Source of the DNA: JBDKTH01 sp964558295
GTDB taxonomy: Bacteria > Planctomycetota > Planctomycetia > Pirellulales > Thermoguttaceae
Assembly: GCA_964558295.1 (NCBI GenBank)
Contig: CAZLDQ010000282.1
Span: 1-6,119, forward strand
Reading direction: 5' to 3'
DNA length: 6,119 bases
How positions within the stretch are numbered: the stretch's first letter is position 1; every line of letters starts with the position of its first letter. Of the stretch, positions 1 through 6,119 are shown one piece after another. The notes beneath the pieces are model-generated. The model did not search any database and had not been told where the DNA came from. It saw nothing but the letters and a program-made list of their open reading frames with translations. Both the position numbers and the translations under genes were made by a program.

Positions 1-11
1 GCCAACCATAG

Positions 12-86
12 CAGATCACCCGCGAGGATTCATGCACGCTTGCCGGAAAGACACATTTCACCTTTCAGGGTGGCGAGCCCACGCTC
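12..86 (+). other. In-frame upstream remnant of the anSME-like gene (codes for FQGGEP)
   Basis: Read in the same frame as the gene at 87-1094, this stretch ends in THFTFQGGEPTL and runs straight into MGLDFF. That is the contiguous anSME core, so it was coding sequence and not a leader. Directly upstream is an in-frame TAG (9-11). The other two forward frames are open from base 1 across this stretch, so a one-base indel somewhere in about 12-57 could join an upstream N-terminal half to this frame. Which of the two frames is the true one cannot be decided from so short a stretch. Confidence 0.75.
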
Positions 87-1094
87 ATGGGGCTCGATTT
101 CTTCCGCCGTGCCGTTGCATTGCAGCAGAAATATCTGACGCCGGGCAGGGTCGCTAGCAATTCGCTACAGACCAACGGAATCTTGCTGGACGATCGCTGG
201 TGCGAGTTCCTTCGGGAGAATCGATTCCTTGTGGGCTTGTCGCTCGACGGTCCCCGAGAACTACACGATGCCTATCGGGTCGATTCGCACCAACGTGGCT
301 CCTTCGATCGCGTCATGCAAGCCGTGGAATGCCTGCGGAAGCACGAAGTGAGCTTCAACGCGATTGTCTGTGTTCACAGGGGAAACGGCGATCACCCAAT
401 GCGCGTGTATCGCTTCTTGCGCGATTGCGGCATCCGGTTCATACAGTTCATTCCTGTCATGCAGCCGGTTGACGCCGCCGCTGGAGAAGAGATACGGCCC
501 TCCAATTCGTTCGAGGCCCTGGTGACCCCCGAAAGCGTGCTTCCAGGGCAATTCGGCCGTTTTCTGACGACCATCTTCGATGAATGGGCACGCCATGACG
601 TCGGTCGGATTCAAGTGGGCGACTTCGAGCAGGCGTTGATGACTTGGTACGGCATGGGCCCGGTCATCTGCGTATACAAGGATATCTGCGGTCGCGCCCC
701 CATACTGGAGCACAATGGTGACCTCTACCGCTGCGATCATTTTGTCGCGCCCCATCACCGGTTGGGCAACATCCACGAATCGACCATTATCGACATGGCC
801 AATTCGGCCTCACAGGAGCAATTCGGCTATGCCAAAACGACGTCGCTGCCTTCGTCTTGCCGCGACTGCGAGGTGCGATTTGCCTGCAACGGCGGCTGTC
901 CCAAGGACCGCATCTTGCGAGACAGTCTGGGCGAACCGGGATTGAACTATCTGTGCGAGGGATATCGAACGTTCTTTCGTCACGTCGCGCCCGTCATGCA
1001 AGCCATGGCAGACACACTCCGCGCAGGGCGATCTCTTGCGCTGGTCATGCACCAATTATGGGCAAGAGGGCTTGGCCTGCTCCCCAAAACCTGA
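87..1094 (+). CDS. Anaerobic sulfatase-maturating enzyme (anSME)-like radical SAM/SPASM protein, N-terminus missing
   Basis: Family role: anSMEs use S-adenosylmethionine and Fe-S clusters to oxidise an active-site Cys or Ser of sulfatases to formylglycine, in the cytoplasm. Seen: residues 1-60 carry family stretches (GLDFF, NSLQTNG, FLVGLSLDGP). The C-terminal SPASM half is complete, with cysteines at 195, 201, 216, 258, 261, 267, 271 and 290. These match the eight auxiliary-cluster cysteines of the Clostridium perfringens enzyme, and Asp217 directly after Cys216 matches its catalytic Asp. Odd: the ATG at 87 falls inside the conserved core, just after an in-frame FQGGEP motif, so about 70 N-terminal residues with the CxxxCxxC SAM-cluster motif are absent. 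A TAG at 9-11 closes the frame and no ATG, GTG or TTG lies between it and 87. The true gene probably starts left of the window in another frame (frameshift, pseudogene or sequencing error). Family assignment is strong; an intact product is doubtful. A relative modifying another substrate is also possible. Confidence 0.85.
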   Translation: MGLDFFRRAVALQQKYLTPGRVASNSLQTNGILLDDRWCEFLRENRFLVGLSLDGPRELHDAYRVDSHQRGSFDRVMQAVECLRKHEVSFNAIVCVHRGNGDHPMRVYRFLRDCGIRFIQFIPVMQPVDAAAGEEIRPSNSFEALVTPESVLPGQFGRFLTTIFDEWARHDVGRIQVGDFEQALMTWYGMGPVICVYKDICGRAPILEHNGDLYRCDHFVAPHHRLGNIHESTIIDMANSASQEQFGYAKTTSLPSSCRDCEVRFACNGGCPKDRILRDSLGEPGLNYLCEGYRTFFRHVAPVMQAMADTLRAGRSLALVMHQLWARGLGLLPKT

Positions 1095-1171
1095 TCCATG
1101 TGTTATGAGAGTCTACTGGTCCCATCCGCCAAGCACCATCGGAACGACACTCGCCGGATGGTTGACTATCA

Positions 1172-2101
1172 TCATTGCAGTCCAGCCTGCTTCTTCAACT
1201 GGTTTTCTCTGGCAGGCCGGAAGACGAAGTCCTTCTCCAGCCAACGCAGCGGACGCTCGGAGAAGTAGGTGATTCTAATTGGTCCAGCTTCCATCTTGGG
1301 AAAGTAGAAACCGATCGTAGCCCCGTCGTGCCACCAGCACACGTGCCTCCACCAATAGGCCCATGACGAGAGGGACTGATCCCACGAAGGGTTGTCAGGG
1401 CGGTTCTCAAGATCTATGTCCTTGCCATCGCGCGTGTCACCGGGATGCCAAACCCCCGCCTGCTCTTCAGTGACAGGCCAGCCAACGATTCCATCATTGA
1501 AGACCCTGACGTTCTCGGACCTGAACGAATAGTGCCAAATCTTGTCGGCCAACTGTTTCACGGGAATCCGCGTTCCCTGGCCTCCTCTAACGTCCTGGTC
1601 CGTGAACAGCTCGGCACATATCCCTCTCACAAAGGAGATCTTCTCTCTCACCGTCTTGCCCATGTCAGTCTTGCCCACCGGCGTCACCCCGATGACCATG
1701 ATTGGCGCCAACTGGGACACGTCGATCTGATATCCGTGCGTCTGCCATGTCACCCTGACAACATCGGGGCGGCCGTCCTCCCCACGAATCATGATTAACG
1801 AGTCACTGGATAACCCCTTTTCTGGGTACCATTTCGGGTGCATGACCCTCCTGACCCAGGATAGAACAGTCTCCGTTTTCCAGCGGTTGACCGTCTCAAC
1901 CGGTATGCGACGAGGACCATCGAGAATCGCCTTGTCCCATCGCGCATTCGCATACGTAACCCCGGGAGGCAAAGCGTCGACAAGAGTCGTGGCCCAAGCA
2001 TCGATCGGGGCGTTCGGTCCGCGGGGAGTGCCTGCTTTGCTGAACGCACTGATGCCTACAACCAGGCAAGTCAGCGGCAATAAGGACCATTTCATTACCA
2101 T
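1172..2101 (-). CDS. Secreted tryptophan-rich protein of unknown function
   Basis: I do not recognise a family for this 309-residue protein. Residues 1-23 look like a Sec signal peptide: a short start with Lys4, a hydrophobic stretch (WSLLPLTCLVVGISAF) and a probable cleavage after Ser-Lys-Ala before Gly24. The Cys at 12 has no lipobox around it, so a lipoprotein is unlikely. The mature part is mixed polar sequence without further membrane segments. Residues 240-257 hold six tryptophans, followed by HDGATIGFYFP. Such aromatic clustering suits a compact beta fold or a binding face, but that is inference. A second in-frame ATG at 2095 could be the true start: a GGAG lies 4 bases before the first ATG and 10 before the second. 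The gene sits 49 bp downstream of the giant FN3 protein gene on the same strand with no visible terminator between, so co-transcription is likely. It converges on the anSME-like gene with a 77-bp gap. Confidence 0.8.
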   Translation of the reverse strand: MVMKWSLLPLTCLVVGISAFSKAGTPRGPNAPIDAWATTLVDALPPGVTYANARWDKAILDGPRRIPVETVNRWKTETVLSWVRRVMHPKWYPEKGLSSDSLIMIRGEDGRPDVVRVTWQTHGYQIDVSQLAPIMVIGVTPVGKTDMGKTVREKISFVRGICAELFTDQDVRGGQGTRIPVKQLADKIWHYSFRSENVRVFNDGIVGWPVTEEQAGVWHPGDTRDGKDIDLENRPDNPSWDQSLSSWAYWWRHVCWWHDGATIGFYFPKMEAGPIRITYFSERPLRWLEKDFVFRPARENQLKKQAGLQ

Positions 2102-2105
2102 GACA

Positions 2106-2109
2106 CTCC
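2106..2109 (-). promoter_or_regulatory. Probable ribosome binding site (GGAG) of the small secreted protein gene
   Basis: On the minus strand the sequence before the start reads CGGAGTGTC then ATG. The GGAG core is 4 bases from the ATG at 2101 and 10 bases from the in-frame ATG at 2095. Neither spacing is ideal, so this site does not settle the start by itself. No promoter-like element is convincing in the 49-bp gap to the upstream gene, which fits translation from a shared transcript. Confidence 0.45.
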
Positions 2110-2150
2110 GATAGAATCGTTTCCGACAATCAGTCGTTCCCCGACATGCA

Positions 2151-5100
2151 CTAACCCCAAGGAACTTCGGTGCACTTCAGCCATTTCTCCAACCCGCCTG
2201 GTTGCTCCGTTGCATCGTCGTCCCAATAATACCAGTCCACTGAGAAGCACTGATCTACAACATCAAAAGGACTACTTTGTCGCCCGCAACTGTCCCCTAC
2301 AAGGAAGTAGTACCAACCGTTGTAGTAGCAGGTCGCTTCGTAGTAATTGACATTATCACCGCCGTCGACCATTAGCAGTCTCTCGTAGTCCCGGTCGTCA
2401 TCATGAGTTGTCGGTGTGGCGTGGCCAGCCACCGGGAAGGACCGCCTTTCATTGTGAGTGGTACCAACCAGATCGTAAGCGCAAGTGCCATCCGCCTTGG
2501 CATAACAGTAACGAATGGATGAACCCGTGAGACCAAGCATGTCAAAATGCGCTGCCACAAACATCGCAAGTCCTGGACATTGGCTCGTGTGTCCGCCGTC
2601 GTGCAAGAGCCAGATTGGACTTGGACCGTCCCTGGGACCACTCAGGTCATAAGAATAGCCTGATCTTGCCAAGGCTTCGCCTATTGCATCGGCCGCCGCG
2701 GTGGCGTCCTCTTGACTCTTCGCACTTTCACAGACATAGGCCAACCTCTTCTCCGTGATGTTGCCGACCGGCGTGCCATACGTGACATAAACCTTGTGTG
2801 GTCCGGATACTTCTGCGTTGATACTGATGAAACCACTATGAGATTCCGCGCCGAAAAGAAATCCCCACTCGATGTTTTCCTCTATAATACCTACCTCGCA
2901 CCCTACGGTCGAGGAATACGACGTGACATCAATCTCTTGAATACTGCCGTTTGAAGTGGTTGTCCCAGGGGTGCCAAGACTCAGGCAGTTCTCGTCGCTG
3001 CTTCCGACCAGTGCGTAGACGATGCCTGCCGGCTTGACCTCCACTTTGACTGTCGCCGTGACATTTGTATTCCGGGTTTGCGAGATTGGGCTGATTGCGG
3101 TCCTGCCCGCCACCCATTCAGGCGACTCGAACGGCTCGCTGGAATCACCCCAAATGCTTCCTGTGGTTGGGTCCTTCTTGAGCAGGCCATGGTCGCTGGT
3201 GAACTCAATGGATTTGACATGTGCCGACACAATCGTAACACACACGGCATCTTCGGCAATGAAGCCAAGTGGCCCACCGCCGTCTGGATCAATTTCGACT
3301 TTCACGCTCTGGTCGGCAAATGTTGCACTCGCGGCGATGCCCTCCACGTATAGGGTTACTACGCGCGTCGCGCTATTGAAACCCAGCGCGGACACATCAT
3401 CGTAGGTGCCTGACGGCACGTAGTCACCTGGGATCCCTGCCTCTACACTGTTTCTGTTCCGCGCAACATCTGCGTCCTTGGTCCAGATGCGCAAATGGCC
3501 CTCGGCTGGCGTGTAAACGTATGGATCCGCTTCCGTGCCCGAGCCGGTGAGGGTCACCTCATCCGGGTCCGATGCATCGTAGGTAATTCGCAGCCTCGCT
3601 TCGACGAAGTCTATCGGTTCCATAAGCTCGATCACCAGTGGCACAAAAGAGGCGGCATCCGTCCGATCACTCGTGCCACCGAACTTGTTGAAGCCGTCAG
3701 CGTAATCTGGAATCCCGTCATTGTCCCCATCGTGCTCATTCACCTCAGTGAGCTTCCCCGGATAGCTGGCGTCTCCACTCTTGTGCTCGATCTGGTCTTC
3801 GTAGGCCGAACGGTCAGGCATATCCCAGTTGTTGGTGTTGTCCGAATCGATGTCCACATCGACGGCAATCGCAATGACATAAACAGTGTCGGTTAGCGTC
3901 CCACTCCACTTTGATCCCGTCACAGTGGCATTGACGGTAATTGGGATCGACGAGGTAGAGCCTTGCAGCGCTTCAACAAACACGACCGTTTCTCCGCCAG
4001 GATAAATCCCCAGTTCTGTCGCGGGTATGTTTTGGCCCGACGTGATTATGTCGCTGGCGGTGCGAGACGCCGAGGCATCCTTGCCTGGCTTCCAGATACG
4101 GAGCTTCAAGCTGTCGTAGGTCAGAGAAATGGTGAATTGCGATGGATTCGCCTCGCTGATATTCTGCGACGGTCGAAGGACCAAGGGGACGAAATGTCCA
4201 CCGGCGATGCCATCGAAGTCCTGCGAATCAATGATCCCGTCTCCGTCAATGTCACCGGTGTTGGCCACGACAACCTTGCCCGTTGAAGAATCGCGTTCGA
4301 GTCGGTCTTCCTCGACATTGTCCGCGGGCACTGCGAACCCGCCGTCGTTGTTGCTATCGATATCGGCGTCGAGCATCGGGATGCAGAACTTCGCGTGTTT
4401 CCCGGAGAAGCCCGCAGGATTACCTGCTCCAATCACTTCGCTCATCTGGTCTCCCTGATAGGGCCCCAACAAGTGTAATGGGGTATTCTCGTCGATGATG
4501 AAGAAGGGAATCGTCGTGCCCGTTGCTGCCGCGATGTTTGCTTCCCAGTCGTAATCAGGACGGCCCCACTGCTCCAGGAATGATGGCCTCGTTGCAAGAT
4601 GCTGCAAGGTGACATCGTAGGTCTTTCCGGCCTTGAAGAAGTAATCATCGCTCCCAACCTCGCCGAAATCGGGTGAAGAATACTGCACGTCGCCCACATG
4701 CACGACCCAACGCTCCGAGTTGCTGAGACTCGGATCACCTCCCGTTACGGTGAAATCATCACCCATATCTTCGGGCCAGGGAAGACCGTTGTCGGCGGCG
4801 TCGATCGGGTCACTGCCTTGGTTGACTTCCATAAAATCGGAGGCACCGTCAGTGTCTGTGTCGGGGGCAGTCACATTCGTTCGGCGGTTGTATTCCCTGA
4901 GGTTTGTCAGTCCGTCAGTGTCGAAGTCATCGATTGTATCAACAATGTTGTTACTGTTCTGATCACCGGATAGCGGATTCAGACCGCAGGCAACCTCCCA
5001 GCCATCTGGTAACAGATCCTCATCCGAGTCGAAGTAGGTGGGACTTGTCCCAGCGTTGTACTCATCAAGATTACTCAAATCATCGCCGTCGTAGTCACCA

Positions 5101-6119
5101 TCGGTCGTGAGTATGAGTGTGAGCGGCGTCTCTATCATTGCAGAAGAACTGCCACCTCTCCAGACCACCATGCCATAGGAGTACTTGCCATCCGACGCGA
5201 CCGTGAAGTCGGTGTAGCTGGTGGCGCCAGTTGTATCGAGCAAAGTCCAGTTTCCACCATCAGGCTTTCGGTATACATCGTAACCGGTGGCCTCGGTCAT
5301 GGCATTCCAGGCGAGATGCACAGTGCCAGGGACGCTGGCGTCGACGGATGGATTGAGCCCTGTGTGGGCAGTAGCAAAGGCAGCATTAGCCGAGTTTCCG
5401 GTGCCGTTGATTGCCCGAATGCGATAGTAGTATGTGGTTTCATCTAACAACCCCGAGTCACTGTAGCTGGTCGTGTTCGCCGCGACAGCAAATGTCGTCA
5501 GGTCGCTGGTGAACGTGCTGTTGGTGGCCCGGTCGATCTCAAACCCGGTTTCGTCCGTAGCGTTGTCTGTCCAGTTGAGGTCGATCTCGACGTCCGACAC
5601 CGCAGTGGCCGTCAGGCCGCTCGGAGCCACTGGCCACGCATTCGTGGTCACGTCGAGCACGAGAGTGTAGGCCGAGTAGACGTAAGTGTAGCCGTACTCG
5701 TACGCTCGGACTCGGAAGAAGTAGTGCGTCGAGGGACTGAAGGGTCCGGTGGCTGAATAGTTGTTCGTGCCGGAAGAGACCGAACCTAGTTGAGTCCATG
5801 GACCTTCGCTGCTTGTCGCCTGTTCGATGTAGAAGCCAGTTTCCTCTCCCGAATGATCGATCCACGTCAGGTCGATCCTGTTGCCTGAGACCGGAGTTGC
5901 CGCCAGATCCGTTGGAGCGGCCAACGGCGTCCAAACGTTGGCAGTGCTGGTGTTTGCCGAAGCTCCAACGGCATTGATTGCCCGAACACGGTAATAGTAC
6001 TGCGTTCTTTCCGGCAGCCCCGCGTCACTGTAGGTAGTTGTGTCCGCCGCGACAGCAAATGTCGTCAGGTCGCTGGTGAACGTGCTGTTGGTGGCCCGGT
6101 CGATCTCAAACCCGGTTTC
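2151..6119 (-). CDS. Giant secreted multidomain protein: FN3 domains, calcium-binding repeats, duplicated module, Cys-rich C-terminal domain (5' end outside window)
   Basis: The frame is open from the right edge to a TAG at 2151-2153, giving 1322 visible residues; the true start and any signal peptide lie beyond 6119. The TTG at 5924 that could be taken as a start is internal, because FN3 sequence continues upstream of it. Domains, counting from the right edge: FN3 (partial) 1-58, FN3 68-158, FN3 165-251 and a more divergent FN3 255-335, each ending in a YYYRVRA-type strand or its equivalent; DxDxDG calcium repeats 340-438; a beta-rich region 450-580; module copy 1 at 584-735 and copy 2 at 754-949; a second beta-rich region 965-1130; and a Cys/Tyr/Trp-rich domain from about 1131. 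Eight of 13 cysteines lie in the last 193 residues, suggesting disulfides outside the cytoplasm. FN3 and calcium-repeat proteins usually act at the cell surface in adhesion, matrix or polymer degradation. No known enzyme domain is certain here, and no PEP-CTERM, LPXTG or other sorting tail is visible. Probably first gene of an operon with the 309-residue secreted protein. Confidence 0.9.
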   Translation of the reverse strand, partial: ETGFEIDRATNSTFTSDLTTFAVAADTTTYSDAGLPERTQYYYRVRAINAVGASANTSTANVWTPLAAPTDLAATPVSGNRIDLTWIDHSGEETGFYIEQATSSEGPWTQLGSVSSGTNNYSATGPFSPSTHYFFRVRAYEYGYTYVYSAYTLVLDVTTNAWPVAPSGLTATAVSDVEIDLNWTDNATDETGFEIDRATNSTFTSDLTTFAVAANTTSYSDSGLLDETTYYYRIRAINGTGNSANAAFATAHTGLNPSVDASVPGTVHLAWNAMTEATGYDVYRKPDGGNWTLLDTTGATSYTDFTVASDGKYSYGMVVWRGGSSSAMIETPLTLILTTDGDYDGDDLSNLDEYNAGTSPTYFDSDEDLLPDGWEVACGLNPLSGDQNSNNIVDTIDDFDTDGLTNLREYNRRTNVTAPDTDTDGASDFMEVNQGSDPIDAADNGLPWPEDMGDDFTVTGGDPSLSNSERWVVHVGDVQYSSPDFGEVGSDDYFFKAGKTYDVTLQHLATRPSFLEQWGRPDYDWEANIAAATGTTIPFFIIDENTPLHLLGPYQGDQMSEVIGAGNPAGFSGKHAKFCIPMLDADIDSNNDGGFAVPADNVEEDRLERDSSTGKVVVANTGDIDGDGIIDSQDFDGIAGGHFVPLVLRPSQNISEANPSQFTISLTYDSLKLRIWKPGKDASASRTASDIITSGQNIPATELGIYPGGETVVFVEALQGSTSSIPITVNATVTGSKWSGTLTDTVYVIAIAVDVDIDSDNTNNWDMPDRSAYEDQIEHKSGDASYPGKLTEVNEHDGDNDGIPDYADGFNKFGGTSDRTDAASFVPLVIELMEPIDFVEARLRITYDASDPDEVTLTGSGTEADPYVYTPAEGHLRIWTKDADVARNRNSVEAGIPGDYVPSGTYDDVSALGFNSATRVVTLYVEGIAASATFADQSVKVEIDPDGGGPLGFIAEDAVCVTIVSAHVKSIEFTSDHGLLKKDPTTGSIWGDSSEPFESPEWVAGRTAISPISQTRNTNVTATVKVEVKPAGIVYALVGSSDENCLSLGTPGTTTSNGSIQEIDVTSYSSTVGCEVGIIEENIEWGFLFGAESHSGFISINAEVSGPHKVYVTYGTPVGNITEKRLAYVCESAKSQEDATAAADAIGEALARSGYSYDLSGPRDGPSPIWLLHDGGHTSQCPGLAMFVAAHFDMLGLTGSSIRYCYAKADGTCAYDLVGTTHNERRSFPVAGHATPTTHDDDRDYERLLMVDGGDNVNYYEATCYYNGWYYFLVGDSCGRQSSPFDVVDQCFSVDWYYWDDDATEQPGGLEKWLKCTEVPWG
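3273..3860 (-). repeat. Module copy 2 of the duplicated DIDS...FVPLV...LRIW domain (protein-level repeat)
   Basis: This copy begins with DVDIDSDNTN and shares YEDQIE, the acidic loop DGDNDGIPDYADGF, FVPLVIEL, TYDASD, LRIWTKDADVARNR, GDYVPSGTYDD, VVTLYVEG and VKVEIDPDG with copy 1 or its equivalent positions. It is about 20 residues longer between the TYD and LRIW motifs, where a GSGTEADPYVYTP stretch is inserted. From memory, similar modules occur in other large surface proteins of uncultured environmental bacteria, but I cannot name a family. Confidence 0.7.
3915..4370 (-). repeat. Module copy 1 of a duplicated DIDS...FVPLV...LRIW domain (protein-level repeat)
   Basis: The segment begins with DADIDSNNDG and continues with a short NVEEDRLE stretch, an acidic loop (DIDGDGIIDSQDF), FVPLVLRP, TYDSLKLRIW, a KDASASR stretch and VVFVEALQGS, ending near NATVTG. 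Every landmark recurs in the same order in the next module. The DNA is diverged, so this is an old duplication visible only in the protein. The loop resembles a calcium-binding site. The fold is likely beta-rich and the function is unknown. Confidence 0.7.
4806..5102 (-). other. Calcium-binding repeat segment (thrombospondin type 3 / EF-hand-like loops) within the giant protein
   Basis: Translation shows a run of acidic loops: DGDYDGDDLSNLDEY then GTSP; DSDEDLLPDGWE then GLNP; DDFDTDGLTNLREY; and DTDTDGASDFMEV then GSDP. The DxDxDGLxNxxEYxxGTxPxxxDxDxDxLPDGWE pattern is typical of bacterial thrombospondin type 3-like repeats, which bind calcium and form stiff linkers. Here they separate the FN3 array from the C-terminal modules. 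Calcium binding is inferred from the family, not shown. Confidence 0.8.
5478..5552 (-). repeat. 75-bp direct repeat, copy in the third visible FN3 domain
   Basis: These 75 bases are identical to 6045-6119, exactly 567 bp (189 codons) away, so the reading frame is kept. They encode ETGFEIDRATNS, TFTSDLTTF and AVAA of the FN3 domain at visible residues 165-251. Just beyond the left end of the repeat (toward lower coordinates) the two domains differ at many bases. Confidence 0.95.
6045..6119 (-). repeat. 75-bp direct repeat, copy in the first visible FN3 domain (cut by window edge)
   Basis: This is the second copy of the repeat at 5478-5552. It runs to the last base of the window, so the identical stretch may be longer. 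The FN3 domain between the two copies is of the same fold but clearly different in sequence. Confidence 0.95.

Noticed and set aside
9..11. Read-through or recoding of the TAG upstream of the anSME-like gene
   Set aside because: Nothing around it suggests recoding, and the residues just after the TAG do not convincingly match the family, so a frameshift is the simpler explanation.
1122..1161. Inverted repeat (7-bp arms, 1122-1128 and 1155-1161) between the convergent genes as a terminator
   Set aside because: The arms are short, the loop is 26 bases and no T-run follows on either strand, so it is not a convincing intrinsic terminator.
2102..2150. Terminator or promoter in the gap between the two minus-strand genes
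   Set aside because: Only a 4-bp hairpin and a short TGTCGG direct repeat are visible. There is no T-run and no clear -10/-35 pair, so the gap is better read as intra-operon spacing.
3495..3896. Plus-strand open frame of 133 codons opposite the giant gene
   Set aside because: It lies entirely antisense to conserved module 2 coding sequence, has no recognisable domain and is best seen as a shadow frame. The same applies to the other open frames overlapping the three genes, such as 261-776 (-) and 1445-1798 (+).
5922..5924. TTG as the start of the giant protein
   Set aside because: The frame stays open to the window edge and encodes another FN3 domain directly upstream, so this TTG is an internal leucine codon.

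Overview
The window looks like a piece of a bacterial chromosome with moderately high GC. It comes from an organism that carries sulfatase-maturase-type radical SAM enzymes and very large secreted multidomain proteins. Giant fibronectin III (FN3) proteins with calcium-repeat segments, found near anSME-like genes, are common in Planctomycetes, Kiritimatiellota/Verrucomicrobiota and Lentisphaerae. The PVC superphylum is therefore my best guess, but this is inference from gene style, not from a marker gene.

Layout. Positions 1-1094 (+ strand) hold most of an anaerobic sulfatase-maturating enzyme (anSME) homologue. It has the whole SPASM half but no visible radical SAM CxxxCxxC motif. The conserved FQGGEP motif lies in frame upstream of the first ATG, and a TAG closes the frame at 9-11, so the gene is frameshifted or broken as read here. 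Positions 1095-1171 are a short convergent gap. On the minus strand, 6119 down to 2151 is one open frame that enters from beyond the right edge. It has at least four FN3 domains, then calcium-binding DxDxDG repeats, a beta-rich region, two copies of a roughly 150-200 residue module, another beta-rich region and a cysteine-rich C-terminal domain of uncertain function. After 49 bp it is followed by a minus-strand gene (2101-1172) for a small secreted, tryptophan-rich protein that I do not recognise.

How they work together. The giant protein gene and the small secreted protein gene are probably co-transcribed, because they share a strand, have a short gap and show no terminator between them. Both look exported, although the giant protein's signal peptide would lie outside the window. 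The anSME-like gene is convergent with them and belongs to a different transcription unit; no sulfatase is visible here.

The most interesting items are the duplicated DIDS...FVPLV...LRIW module, the C-terminal domain with a faint transglutaminase-like pattern, the 75-bp identical repeat shared by two FN3 domains, and the N-terminally broken maturase. I see no RNA genes, CRISPR array or insertion sequence.
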